Shown in pieces: positions 8,893 to 17,736 of a DNA stretch of 64,000 nucleotides. Numbering within the stretch: the first letter of the stretch is position 1; every line of letters starts with the position of its first letter. The stretch is from CAYTGM01 sp964437365 (GTDB lineage Bacteria; Sumerlaeota; Sumerlaeia; SLMS01): NCBI GenBank assembly GCA_964437365.1, contig CAYTGM010000022.1, positions 1 to 64,000 of the forward strand, read 5' to 3'. A program made the translations under genes and the position numbers. The notes beneath the pieces are model-generated. The model saw nothing but the letters and a program-made list of their open reading frames with translations, did no database searches and was not told where the DNA came from.

Positions 8893-10338
8893 TTAGGTAC
8901 GCTGGAGACAGGCGGCGAAGAATCCATCAGTCTGGTGCTTGAACGGACTTAATTGAAGAAAGGTCTCTTCATGAACCGGTCCTGTGTATTCAGCAGGTTT
9001 AACAAGCTTGAACTCAGAATGCTGGTCGAGAAACTTCTTAATCTGCAGTTCGTTTTCAACAGCCAATAGACTGCACGTCGCATAAACGAGATGTCCTCCT
9101 GGAGAAACATAGCGGGCCCAGTAATCTAGCAGTCTCAACTGTGTCTCTTTGAGTTCTTCAAGAAATGCTGGTGTCAGACGCCATTTCGCCTCGGGGTTTC
9201 GGCGGATCGTTCCTGTACCGCTGCAGGGAGCATCAATTAAGACCAGATTCGCCTCTTTCAGCTGGGAATTCTGTTTGGGGATACCTTTGTCATTAACGGT
9301 AACATCCGTGTTGATGATCGTTGCGCCTGCACGTTCTTTCCTTCTGCCAAGATTCGCAAGTCGACGCGCGTCTATATCAAGTGCATAGATTTGTCCTTCG
9401 TTCTTCATGCGAGCAGCGAGATGGAGTGCCTTTCCACCTCCACCAGCGCACGCATCAATCACTTTGTCGCCGGCTTTCACGGGGCAATAAAGTCCCAGCA
9501 ATTGGCTGCCAGCGTCCTGCGGCTCGAACCAGCCCGGGACAATCTCTGGAAGAGCAGAGCGCGCCAACCGCTTTTCAAACTCAATGCCTTCAGGTACCTG
9601 AGGGATTTTCGTATAGGAAATTTGAGCTTCATCTAATGCTGCATATGCTTCATCAACTGTGGCCCTGAGCGAATTGACGCGGATGCAGAAAGGAGCCTGC
9701 TGGTTCAGGGATTCTCCAACCAGCTGAACTTCTTCAGGTTCTTTTCCTTCGATGATTTGAGGCCAAAGCCAGGAAGGGAAGGAAACAGCTCGCTCAACTT
9801 CTGTTGGCTTTCTCGGTTTCTTATAGAGTTCTGCGACTTCAACCGCCCGCGAGATCATCCGTTCAAAAGCATCGATCGTTGGTTTTCTTCTCTGCACTTT
9901 TGATTTTGGCCAGCAGCGGTCTAATTCGATGCCGACTTCCCTCGCTTCTATATAATCCAGTTCGATAGCAGCTACACCTGCTCGTAGCGTATCCACGGTA
10001 CGTTCATGAAAGCGAGCTGCCTTGACTTTCTTGTCACTGACTTTGGGCCCCTGGTAATTCCAATAGCTTGCGGCCTTCGGTGATGAAACCGGAAAGCCTG
10101 ATGCCATATTCTCGGCTGCAATAGGAGTTCCGTCAAAGGCAGAATAGATGGCTTCATCTATACGGCGAAGATGTCGAATACTGTGGTAGTAAGATTCAGA
10201 AATGAATCGTCGTTCCTTGGCGCCGATGAAACGTCGCTCACGAAAGTAGCCGGAAAGGACACGATCTGCTGCGGTGTTTCCATGTCGCAGTTCAGATAGA
10301 ACTTCCGAACATAGTTGTAAAAGGATGCGTTGATTCAT
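8893..10338 (-). CDS. rsmB: RsmB-type 16S rRNA (cytosine-C5) methyltransferase
   Basis: 481-residue SAM-dependent RNA m5C methyltransferase. The N-terminal part (about 1-60) resembles the NusB-like RNA-binding region of RsmB (LCSEVLSELRHGNTAADRVL), though the region up to about 180 is divergent. The catalytic half has ACAGGGGKALHLAARM for SAM binding, IDAPCSGTGTIRRNPEAKW with C372, and VYATCSLLAVENE with catalytic C422, both cysteines of the NOL1/NOP2/Sun mechanism being present. The gene begins 6 bp downstream of the flippase-like gene and so ends the uppS-cdsA-flippase-rsmB run. It could be another RsmB/RsmF subfamily member, but the general activity is secure. Confidence 0.9.
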   Translation of the reverse strand: MNQRILLQLCSEVLSELRHGNTAADRVLSGYFRERRFIGAKERRFISESYYHSIRHLRRIDEAIYSAFDGTPIAAENMASGFPVSSPKAASYWNYQGPKVSDKKVKAARFHERTVDTLRAGVAAIELDYIEAREVGIELDRCWPKSKVQRRKPTIDAFERMISRAVEVAELYKKPRKPTEVERAVSFPSWLWPQIIEGKEPEEVQLVGESLNQQAPFCIRVNSLRATVDEAYAALDEAQISYTKIPQVPEGIEFEKRLARSALPEIVPGWFEPQDAGSQLLGLYCPVKAGDKVIDACAGGGGKALHLAARMKNEGQIYALDIDARRLANLGRRKERAGATIINTDVTVNDKGIPKQNSQLKEANLVLIDAPCSGTGTIRRNPEAKWRLTPAFLEELKETQLRLLDYWARYVSPGGHLVYATCSLLAVENELQIKKFLDQHSEFKLVKPAEYTGPVHEETFLQLSPFKHQTDGFFAACLQRT

Positions 10339-10344
10339 CGTTGT

Positions 10345-11448
10345 TTAGATAGCACTCTCTTCCTGTTTGTCTGGATCCAGACCTTCTTCGACTGTTTCCT
10401 CAGCAACTTCTTCCGCGTCATGAGCAGAAATTGCCAGTTTCCTTGCAGCCCATACCCCCCATAGTGTGATCGGTACCCACTGAATCAGGTGATTGACCAT
10501 GGTAAATGCAAAGGCATTGCTGCTGGCTTTAGCGTCGCCCTGAGCAATGACACCCATTATGAGCAAAGCAAACACGCCGCCCGCTTCAAAAACTCCCCAG
10601 TACCCGGGAGATGACGGCAGGGCAACCACGACGCACAAGATAGACATGATAGCGACTGATTCAGAAAAACTTAAGGTGAAAGCTGGAAAGCCAAGGCTGA
10701 TTAATTGGTAACTCCATGCCATGGAAAGCCAGATAACCATAGATTGTATAGATATTAAAACCAATGCTTTTGGACTCTTCACCGACTTGAAGCCCATTTC
10801 AACAGTATGGATGATTTCTTCAAGTTTGTTTCTGATACCCTGAGGTACAAACTTCATCGCATGAAGTATTTTGATATAGAGGTTTTTCACAGGGGGAATA
10901 AGGAAGCTTCCTACTCCACAAAGCAGAACAAACGCGATGATGGAAAACTTCGGCAGCTGTCTTTCAAGCCAGGCAGAGTTTAATGTGAAATCACCGATCT
11001 TGTAGGATATATCTGGATTAAGAGTAATATAGAACGGCATCAGTAGCAGGAAGATGAGAAGACAAATTGAATCTATCAGCCGTTCAACAACAACCGTTGA
11101 AAGCCCTGTTGCATAAGGAATATCTTCTTGTTTCTTCAGTGCAAGAGGACGCGCGAATTCACCTAAACGAGCAGGGAATATATTATTGAACCCGAATCCT
11201 ATAATCATTGGGTCGAAGAGACGGTTGGCTGACACGTCCTTAACTGGTCCGAGCAGAATTCTCCAGCGAAACGCGCGGACATAAAAGCCCAGCATGACAA
11301 CGACCATCGCGGCAAAGGCGATGAGCCAGTTTGTTTTTCCCAGCGCGGAAAGAATCTCCGGGAGTGTTACTCCACCCCAGTAAAAGGCCAGGAAAATAAA
11401 GATGCCACTGATGAGCAGTCCAACAGCGAGCTGAATATATTTCTTCAT
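10345..11448 (-). CDS. Flippase-like integral membrane protein (LPG_synthase_TM family)
   Basis: 367-residue protein with about eight hydrophobic segments and the hallmarks of the YbhN/AglD/MprF N-terminal family: RAFRWRILL after the second helix, GFGFNNIFPARLGEFARPLAL, and VVVERLIDSICLL. Members move or modify lipid-linked intermediates in the cytoplasmic membrane, but the exact substrate is unknown. Placement between cdsA and rsmB, downstream of uppS, points to a role in envelope lipid handling. It lacks the soluble aminoacyl-transferase domain of full MprF. The acidic C-terminal tail is not conserved in the family as far as I know. Confidence 0.85.
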   Translation of the reverse strand: MKKYIQLAVGLLISGIFIFLAFYWGGVTLPEILSALGKTNWLIAFAAMVVVMLGFYVRAFRWRILLGPVKDVSANRLFDPMIIGFGFNNIFPARLGEFARPLALKKQEDIPYATGLSTVVVERLIDSICLLIFLLLMPFYITLNPDISYKIGDFTLNSAWLERQLPKFSIIAFVLLCGVGSFLIPPVKNLYIKILHAMKFVPQGIRNKLEEIIHTVEMGFKSVKSPKALVLISIQSMVIWLSMAWSYQLISLGFPAFTLSFSESVAIMSILCVVVALPSSPGYWGVFEAGGVFALLIMGVIAQGDAKASSNAFAFTMVNHLIQWVPITLWGVWAARKLAISAHDAEEVAEETVEEGLDPDKQEESAI

Positions 11449-11478
11449 GGTAACTTCCGTTTAGAGTGCCTGCGTGAT

Positions 11479-12297
11479 TTACATCAGAACATTGGGCTGA
11501 AAAAAGTCGAGATAAGCCAGCAGGGGGATCGCAGCGAATACAACCGCGTCCATGAGGTCGAGGAAACCACCGTGCCCCGTCAATGGAGAACCACTATCCT
11601 TTACACCAATATCACGTTTCAGAAGTGACTCGGCGAGGTCTCCCAGTTGACCAATCACGGCGAATCCAAAGCCAAAGCAAAGGAGTTCAAAGTCAGAAAC
11701 CATGTCAAAATACTGTGGGAACCACACCCTCGCCACATAAATAACCAGAAATGCACCGATGATTCCCCCCCAGGTTCCTTCCCAGGTTTTGCCCGGACTG
11801 ATCTTTGGCCATAATTTCGTCTTGCCAACTGCCTTACCCACGAAGAGGGCGCAACTGTCTGAGGCCCAAATGATCGCCAGTGTCATCAAGAGCCATGCGC
11901 GGGCGTCAGGTCCTGCGAGGAAGATCTTGATGATTGCAGCGAAGGGAATTCCGATATATGCAAGCGTAAAGCAGGTCGCCGACACATCACCCCAGGCACC
12001 CCGCACCTCACCTTTCATTCGGACAACCCAGGCAAAGCAGATGGCCAGCCCGAAGACGTGAGGCGTATATTGCATTTGCGTCATGGCAGCCTCAAGAATC
12101 AATGCTACGACTCCAAATGCAGCGACTCGGCGATAAACTCTCAGCTGATGTACCTTCAGCATTTTGGCCAGCTCAAAGATACAGAAAATAGCAATGACAG
12201 AGGTCGCCATCACCAGTGTCCAGGCGAAGCCGGGGATGAAGAAGCCTAAAAAGACAATGGAAAGCATCAAGATCGCAAAGACGACACGTCTAGTCAT
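11479..12297 (-). CDS. cdsA: Phosphatidate cytidylyltransferase CdsA
   Basis: 272-residue multi-pass membrane enzyme making CDP-diacylglycerol from phosphatidate and CTP. The first two thirds are hydrophobic helices; SPGKTWEGTWGG and the C-terminal signature region from SLLKRDIGVKDSG to TGHGGFLDLMD are visible. The signature deviates from the usual pattern: the Pro/Gly/Ser before GHGG is Thr, and the canonical D-R-x-D is D-L-M-D, so the conserved Arg is Leu. The rest of the motif and the length are normal, so activity is likely but worth testing. It starts 3 bp after uppS ends, the standard uppS-cdsA pairing. Confidence 0.93.
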   Translation of the reverse strand: MTRRVVFAILMLSIVFLGFFIPGFAWTLVMATSVIAIFCIFELAKMLKVHQLRVYRRVAAFGVVALILEAAMTQMQYTPHVFGLAICFAWVVRMKGEVRGAWGDVSATCFTLAYIGIPFAAIIKIFLAGPDARAWLLMTLAIIWASDSCALFVGKAVGKTKLWPKISPGKTWEGTWGGIIGAFLVIYVARVWFPQYFDMVSDFELLCFGFGFAVIGQLGDLAESLLKRDIGVKDSGSPLTGHGGFLDLMDAVVFAAIPLLAYLDFFQPNVLM

Positions 12298-12300
12298 TCT

Positions 12301-13095
12301 CTATCGAACGCCTCCAAAACGTCGATCTCTCTTCTGGTAATCCAGAATGGCCTCGAAGAAGTGGATGCGGCGGAAGTCGGGCCAGAGAACAGGCATCATC
12401 ACGAATTCTGTATAGGCAATTTGCCAGAGGAGAAAATTGGAGACACGCATCTCTCCCGAAGTTCTAATCAGCAGGTCCGGGTCCCCAAGCTCAGGATGAT
12501 CAAGAAGTTGAGAAAACGCCTCAGCGTTCATCTCTTCTGGTTGAAGCGAACCGGATTGAGCAAGCTCCATGGCGCGCCGCACACCGCGAAGGATCTCATC
12601 ACGCGAGCCATAGCTAAGCGCCAGATTCAGCGTCAGGCCACTGTTTCCAGCGGTCTTGTCAATGGTGCTCTCAAGAGTCTTCAACGTGGTCGGCCGTAGA
12701 TCCCACAAGTTGCCACTGGCCACTAAACGGACATTATTATCCATTAATTCAGGAATCTCATCCACGAGGAACTTGTCCAGAAGATCCATGAGCGCATTAA
12801 CTTCTGCTTTTGGTCTCGACCAGTTCTCGCTGCTGAAAGCATAGAGAGTCAGTCCCTTCAGCCTGAGGGCTGCGGCGGTGCGGGTGGCTTCACGCACACT
12901 GTCGATGCCGGCTCGATGACCGTAAATGCGCGCCAGGTAGCCTCGTTGCTTTGCCCACCGCCCATTACCATCCATAATAGCAGCCACGTGCTGGGGAAGA
13001 CGGTCGAAGTCAAGCTGATGGAACAGCTCTTCTTCTTCTTTATTGTACGGTTCCCTCAAAACAGGGCTTATTTTCGACTCATTAGAGAGGGCCAT
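12301..13095 (-). CDS. uppS: Undecaprenyl pyrophosphate synthase UppS
   Basis: 264-residue cis-prenyltransferase that builds the C55 lipid carrier for peptidoglycan and surface polysaccharides. Visible motifs are AIMDGNGRWAKQRG (Mg-binding D42), GHRAGIDSVREA, YAFSSENWSRP, LTLNLALSYGSRDEI and DLLIRTSGEMRVSNFLLWQIAYTEF; all catalytic positions look intact. An N-terminal extension of about 30 charged residues precedes the core. It is the first gene of the minus-strand envelope run and starts about 120 bp from the divergent tRNA-Arg, so the promoters of both must lie in that interval. Confidence 0.96.
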   Translation of the reverse strand: MALSNESKISPVLREPYNKEEEELFHQLDFDRLPQHVAAIMDGNGRWAKQRGYLARIYGHRAGIDSVREATRTAAALRLKGLTLYAFSSENWSRPKAEVNALMDLLDKFLVDEIPELMDNNVRLVASGNLWDLRPTTLKTLESTIDKTAGNSGLTLNLALSYGSRDEILRGVRRAMELAQSGSLQPEEMNAEAFSQLLDHPELGDPDLLIRTSGEMRVSNFLLWQIAYTEFVMMPVLWPDFRRIHFFEAILDYQKRDRRFGGVR

Positions 13096-13218
13096 GAAAC
13101 GTCCCGTTCAACTTGCAAAGTTTATTGCGAAAGCCTTGATCAAGCGGGGGAGTAGCGGCAAGGAAAGAAAAGCGGCTTGACGTTCCCCGTAGAATCTGGA
13201 GTTTTGCGGTCATCATGT

Positions 13219-13295
<77 letters not shown>

Positions 13296-13331
13296 TCCCT
13301 CTTCGGCTAATTCAGGTTCACCCCGCCTCAA

Positions 13332-13370
13332 CCCCTTAGCTTTAAACCGATTCCCTGGTTTTTAGAGGGG
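13332..13370 (+). terminator. Hairpin downstream of tRNA-Arg
   Basis: Arms CCCCTTA...AAACC and GGTTTTTAGAGGGG pair over most of their length around the loop GATTCCCT, about 36 bp after the tRNA end. It lies between the tRNA and the convergent antiporter gene and could stop transcription from the tRNA side. There is no long T-run after the outer arm, so the terminator call is tentative. Confidence 0.4.
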
Positions 13371-13410
13371 AGTTCCCACGGGTACCTGCACACCTGAAAA
13401 AAACGCTAAC

Positions 13411-13469
13411 TGTCGAAAATCAATCACAATTGTCGAAAAAGACTCGAATTTTAGCCGTGATGTCGAAAA
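13411..13469 (+). repeat. Three phased direct repeats TGTCGAAAA
   Basis: The 9-mer TGTCGAAAA occurs at 13411, 13431 and 13461, that is at spacings of exactly 20 and 30 bp, placing all copies on about the same face of the helix. They lie between the tRNA hairpin and the 3' end of the antiporter gene. The arrangement resembles protein-binding direct repeats, but no binding protein can be named. Confidence 0.6.
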
Positions 13470-13510
13470 GTCTTTGCAAAGTGAGTTGCAAATAGAAAGG
13501 GAGAGGGAGA

Positions 13511-15244
13511 TCAGTGCCCCTCCGCTTCCTGTTCATCCTTAAGCTTCAGTGCCGCCAGAAACTCCGTCGCGTTTTCTGAATCGATCAGCTTTTCCACGAA
13601 GGGGCCTCTGCGGATAGTCTTGCCGATTGATTGCAGAATCTCGAGCTGGTCGTTCGGTTGGTCTGCCGGAGTCAGGATCATGAAAATCAGTCTCGCCGGT
13701 TTGCCGTCAGAACCATCAAAATCAATCCCATCAACATGACGGCCGACAGCGACGATGGGCTTCTTAATTCCCACTATGCGAGCATGGGGGATAGCCACCT
13801 GATTCTCCAGGCCGGTTGACATAATGCGCTCCCGCTCCATTACAGCATCGAACACGGAATCTGGGTTCTCGATAGCCGCTTTCTTTGCGAGGAGATCCGT
13901 TAGCGATCGAACCACGTCCTCGCGGCTGTTCCCCTCAAGATTCCAGTCTATACGACCGGCAGAAAGAAACTCCTTCAGCGTGACACTCTTCTTAAGTGAA
14001 AGAACCATCTGAACCAGCGTCCCACTGACCATCGAGGTGAGGAGGGCCATGATAACGAGGGCCACAAAGAAGATTTCATCGATCAGGCCATATTGAAGGG
14101 CGAGAAGACCGAGGATAATCTCCATAGCACCTCGCGCATTTTTTGCCGCACCAATTGCCAGTGATTCGCGTTTGGACAAACCACTGATCAGACCACCAAT
14201 ATAACAGCCGGCAATTTTTCCGACACAGGCAAGAACAAAGACCACAACCACGGGTACGAGAGAAAAATTGCCGATGAAATCCACTGCCAGGCCAATAGAT
14301 GCAAAGAAGAGTGGAGCAAATGTATAGCTGATGAAGTGGTCGAGTGTGGCGCGGGTTTCCTGCCTCAAATAGCGCGAATCACCCAGGACAACTCCAAAGA
14401 GGAAGGCTCCAAATATCGCATGAATTCCCAGCCATTCGGTAAACGCGGCACAAAGCAGCGCCATTGCGAGCGATATACTCAATACACCAGCAGGCCAGCT
14501 CAAATAAGCCTGTAAATGAACGAGGGACTTGTGCATGATCCACCGTCCGATAGTGAGCATGAACGCAACAAATACGAGGGTCAGTATGATTACCATGTAA
14601 ACAGGCAATGCACCTTTCCCCACTCCGATCATCCCCAGGATAATCGCAAATACGATCCAGCCAATCAGGTCATTGACAATAGCAGCGGCCACAACAATGA
14701 CGCCCATATCAGATTTGACCAGACCCAGATCCTTCAGGATCTTTACCACCACTGGGAGGGCGGATATCGACAAGGCCGTGGCAAAAAAGAGCGCAAAGAC
14801 AAACCGTTTATCGTCGTCTATATCAGAAAGAATCTCGGGGAAAAACCAGGCTGTTGCAAAGCCCATTGCTCCAGGGACAAGCATCCCCAGAAACGCCACC
14901 TTAAAGGTTGTGGATCCCTGTCGAAAGGCAACGGAAAGGTCCACCTCCAGTCCTGCAACAAGGAGAAAAAAGACAACGGCGAGGGCAAACATTGCCTCAA
15001 GGACGATGGCGACACTGTTTTTGGTTCCATCGTCGAGAGGTTCGAAAGGGAAGAGAGCTCCTTGAAGCTCAGGTGCGATACGACCCAGGATCGTCGGGCC
15101 GAGAAGAATTCCCGCCGCGATTTCCCCCAGCACCGACGGTTGACCACAATAGCGAGCGAGTTCGCCAAGGAGCCGTGCCGTTCCCAGTAGGACCGCCAGG
15201 GCGAGGAAGATAATAGTTAGTTCTTGGGGAGTCAGATTGCCCAT
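13511..15244 (-). CDS. CPA2 cation:proton antiporter with C-terminal EIIA-Ntr domain
   Basis: 577-residue fusion. Residues about 1-400 are a 12-13-helix CPA2 exchanger (KefB/NhaS type): GEIAAGILLGPTILG, LVAGLEVDL and the SALPVVVKILKDLGL and VVAAAIVNDLIGW regions with the ND pair in the ion path. Residues about 425-570 are a PTS EIIA domain of the fructose/nitrogen type, with the phosphorylatable His at about 487 in VAIPHARIVGI and the LTPADQPNDQLEIL stretch. The domain probably lets a PTS phosphorelay tune Na+ or K+/H+ exchange; this is inferred from related fusions. It stands alone, convergent with the tRNA. Confidence 0.92.
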   Translation of the reverse strand: MGNLTPQELTIIFLALAVLLGTARLLGELARYCGQPSVLGEIAAGILLGPTILGRIAPELQGALFPFEPLDDGTKNSVAIVLEAMFALAVVFFLLVAGLEVDLSVAFRQGSTTFKVAFLGMLVPGAMGFATAWFFPEILSDIDDDKRFVFALFFATALSISALPVVVKILKDLGLVKSDMGVIVVAAAIVNDLIGWIVFAIILGMIGVGKGALPVYMVIILTLVFVAFMLTIGRWIMHKSLVHLQAYLSWPAGVLSISLAMALLCAAFTEWLGIHAIFGAFLFGVVLGDSRYLRQETRATLDHFISYTFAPLFFASIGLAVDFIGNFSLVPVVVVFVLACVGKIAGCYIGGLISGLSKRESLAIGAAKNARGAMEIILGLLALQYGLIDEIFFVALVIMALLTSMVSGTLVQMVLSLKKSVTLKEFLSAGRIDWNLEGNSREDVVRSLTDLLAKKAAIENPDSVFDAVMERERIMSTGLENQVAIPHARIVGIKKPIVAVGRHVDGIDFDGSDGKPARLIFMILTPADQPNDQLEILQSIGKTIRRGPFVEKLIDSENATEFLAALKLKDEQEAEGH

Positions 15245-15540
15245 TGTGGGTTGGCTCCTCGTGATTTAGTCACTGCTTTTTCTCTCCACACTTATAGGCA
15301 AGAACTGTTCTCGATTGCGAGAGAAATCAGAAAAAAAGATCGACGTGAGCGATTGTGAGTATTCCACTTACGGAATCGAGTTCAAATCTCCTTCCAAAAT
15401 GCCACCTGATTATCGAAGAATGCCCCTCGATCAATTTCATGGCTCCCAAGGTTCAAGAGGAGGGCATTTCACTCTCTCTTTCGATCTTTTCTTATCCAGA
15501 TGAACCTCCTTGTACCTTGCCTGGCACCTGCATGGAACAT

Positions 15541-15591
15541 GCATTCAAATGCAGAATAAAAGCAGGAGGAATGCAGGAAGAAAGCAGGAAG
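15541..15591 (+). repeat. Degenerate AATGCAGG/AAGCAGG repeat, copy 2
   Basis: Counterpart of the tract at 126-169. Both have AATGCAGGAAG followed by AAGCAGGAAG and a pyrimidine-rich 5' flank, which suggests one dispersed element, not chance low complexity. Confidence 0.55.
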
Positions 15592-15762
15592 GTTGAGTCA
15601 GGGCCCCATCACTCAAGAGCCTGGATGCCTCGGATTGGGAGTGTATCAGAACACAAAACTTAATCAGAAACTGATCAAAGTGCCAGGTTCTTGAAGAGAA
15701 AATGATGGTCCATCAATAGTAATAGAGGAAAAGGAAGAAGATAATAGGTTAGCGTAACGAAA

Positions 15763-15775
15763 GCCCCAAAGGGGC
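15763..15775. repeat. REP-like palindrome GCCCCAAAGGGGC
   Basis: Perfect 5-bp arms around AAA, embedded in an untranslated G/C-rich stretch. The style resembles the GCCCCG/CGGGGC hairpins of the repeats at 47.37 and 50.53 kb, but the sequence is not the same element. Confidence 0.5.
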
Positions 15776-15970
15776 GATCTATACCAGACTGGATGGGAGC
15801 GAAGCGCAGGCCCAGGTAGTAGTAGGGTAAAACCATCAAGAAAGGTCTAAAAGCCCGATCAATCTTTTTCAAATAACTTCTTTCCGAACCAAAGACACCA
15901 GAAGGAATTCGACTCAGAAGTGTGTCGACAATATAACACCCCCGCATTCGTAATCTAAGGATGGAATTAG

Positions 15971-16177
15971 ATGATACAAAAATTCAAGCCAGGATTAGCA
16001 GTTTCTCTAAGTATCGGCCTCCTTATCGGAATTTCAGCATGCTCATGTCTCTTTGCCATAATGTTGAGTTCCATAGAACAAGGCATCTTATGGGGAAGTA
16101 TTCCTGGAATTATTCTTGGACTTTATTTCTCAGTAATAGTGCATCAATTATTAAACAAATCTAAAGATAGTGGATAG
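15971..16177 (+). CDS. Small two-helix membrane protein (68 aa)
   Basis: The frame encodes MIQKFKPG followed by two hydrophobic segments (AVSLSIGLLIGISACSCLFAIML and a second from GILWGSIPG to LYFSVIVHQLL) and a short charged tail. AAGGAT lies upstream at acceptable spacing from the ATG at 15971. No family is recognised. The distribution of charges around the helices looks like a genuine small membrane protein, but it stands in a repeat-rich region. Confidence 0.5.
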   Translation: MIQKFKPGLAVSLSIGLLIGISACSCLFAIMLSSIEQGILWGSIPGIILGLYFSVIVHQLLNKSKDSG

Positions 16178-16363
16178 AACCTCGCGTAATCAACCACCTT
16201 CGCCAACCTCCAATCTAGCTTTGCACCATAATGTCTGTCCCGCCGAAGTTTCAACGAAAGCGTATCACTGCCCATGCAAAGCACCGTAAACCATCGCAAA
16301 GCATGGACAGCTATACATCCGGACGTAGACTACTGATCACGCTTGTCCTGATGTCGTCTGGCT

Positions 16364-16460
16364 TAAAACCGTTGAAACGGTTCCGAATGAACTGTGTGCT
16401 CGTTTTCATCAGGCTAAAGCGCTGAGGCCTACGGTAGAGCCTCGCTGCGCTCGGGTGGGG
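16364..16460 (+). repeat. Palindromic interspersed repeat, half-unit A1
   Basis: Contains the self-palindrome AACCGTTGAAACGGTT, a GAGGCCTacggtaGAGCCTC-like hairpin and the end motif GAGCCTCGCTGCGCTCGG. It is the inverted counterpart of the unit at 16705-16800 and is related to the right half of the element at 44437-44618. Confidence 0.6.
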
Positions 16461-16704
16461 GGGTGGCGACTATGCTTGATTGAAACCTTGTGCCGTTGAG
16501 GAGTCTAATTTAGAAAAGCATAGGATCGATACCCCCTCAAGAGTCGTGCGTGATAAATCTCGCGCAGGGGTGCCGAGGCGCAGAGAGTTGATGAATCAGA
16601 TAATGATATCTTCCAGCCGTGAATACGGATGTGTGGGGTTTAGCCTAAAGACCTTCCTGGCTAGACTCTAAACTCAATTGAGAACGCAGAAAAAAGAATC
16701 TTCT

Positions 16705-16800
16705 CCCGAGCGTAGCGAGGCCTTTCCGCAGGCCTCAGCGTTTTAACCTGAGGTCGTGAATGCCCCACCACCTCTACGAACTGTTTCAACGGTTTCTCTC
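16705..16800 (-). repeat. Palindromic interspersed repeat, half-unit A2
   Basis: Inverted copy of unit A1. It starts with CCGAGCGTAGCGAGG, has the perfect hairpin GAGGCCT-TTCCGC-AGGCCTC and ends with AACTGTTTCAACGGTTTCTC. A1 and A2 face each other with their CGAGCG ends inward, about 245 bp apart. Confidence 0.6.
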
Positions 16801-16952
16801 CTTCGTTTTCCTCCTCCAAAATTCATTCTTATCGTTTATCGTGTGAGTTCGGCTTGCAGGTCGTGAAGGTCTAACTCATTGTTGTGGTTGAATTGAGAAT
16901 CTGATTTAGGCTCTGTCACTTGTCTATTGATCATGGAGAGTTAAAGGACACG

Positions 16953-17736
16953 CTTGTGAGATTATATCACCGTGGAGCACAATACACTGGGTGGTGGCAG
17001 TATTGCCCATATTCTCCGCAATAGGACGTTTGATGTGAGCGGTCTTATTCCAACATCAACTGACCGCTGGTTTGACTTTGATCAGGTCGGATCTGTGATT
17101 GCGACTTCAGAGAACGCTGGAACTTCGCTCAGTTCGGTCTATTGTCAGGACACGTTCGGCGATCTCATGTCTAATTGAGAGACTGGACTTTGGGGCAGTA
17201 CGTACGAATGACGTAAAGGCTGGCACCACAACACTAAAGAGTTGGATGGCGACACAGGGATTGTCTATATGTATAGGAGATGGTACATGCCCGAGCGGGG
17301 TGGGTTTGGAAGTCAGGCGCCGTATCCGCCGTTGATGGAGCATGTGTACAGTTTTGCAAGCCAAAGCTCTCCAAATAGTGTAGATCCTACTGGCGAAAGA
17401 AACTGGTATATCCTTGGAGGAACGTGCTGCAATAAGAGTGGCGGAAATGAATGGGCACTCGTTGGCGCTGGAGGTTGGGAGCTTCTGAAGCCCGGTGAAT
17501 GTACAGGCCTCTGGGAAGATTGTGATGGAATGACCTGTGGTGGTGGATTATATAATTTGGCAAATTCGGTTACTGCGACATGCAAAACGCCAGGATGTGA
17601 TTCGCCCAAATACGCAAAGCGCAGGTGGACAAACGGAGCAGGAACAGACGGAGAGGATGCGGCAAGCCCTTGGGACAGGGGGTTGATGTGTCCGCTCCCA
17701 CCAGGGTATGAGTGGGGTTATAGAGATACCAACTAA
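16953..17736 (+). pseudogene. Rhs-repeat protein C-terminal remnant with Cys-rich tip
   Basis: Fragments of an Rhs core appear in order but in different frames: LVRLYHRGAQYT (about 16953), then GGGSIA..., then FDFDQVGSVIATSENAGTSLSSVYCQDTFGD, then after stops WHHNTKELDGDTGIVYMYRRWYMPE and YSFASQSSPNSVDPTGE, the usual end of the Rhs shell. At least two frameshifts or stops separate them, and no upstream Rhs/YD repeats remain. After DPTGE, an intact tip of about 110 residues holds eight cysteines (TCCNKSGG, GECTGLWEDCDGMTC, TCKTPGC, MCPLPPG). Its fold is not known to me; in complete Rhs proteins this position carries the variable toxin or effector. Confidence 0.8.

Larger units (their letters stand above)
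15245..15970. other. 726-bp intergenic region with repeats
   Basis: No gene is supported here. It holds the second AATGCAGG/AAGCAGG tract (15541-15591) and a GCCCC-AAA-GGGGC palindrome (15763-15775) followed by GGGAGCGAAGCGCAGGCCC, typical of dispersed palindromic intergenic repeats. Minus-strand open frames across it read through these repeats and are not believable. Confidence 0.6.
16178..16952. other. Non-coding stretch between small ORF and Rhs remnant
   Basis: Besides half-units A1 and A2 it contains a purine-rich GCGCAGGGGTGCCGAGGCGCAGAGAG run, similar on the opposite strand to the stretch near 52435-52460. No frame with convincing coding features was found. Confidence 0.5.

Noticed and set aside
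15675..15947. 90-aa minus-strand hydrophobic frame
   Set aside because: It runs through the GCCCCAAAGGGGC palindromic repeat, whose translation often mimics a membrane protein.
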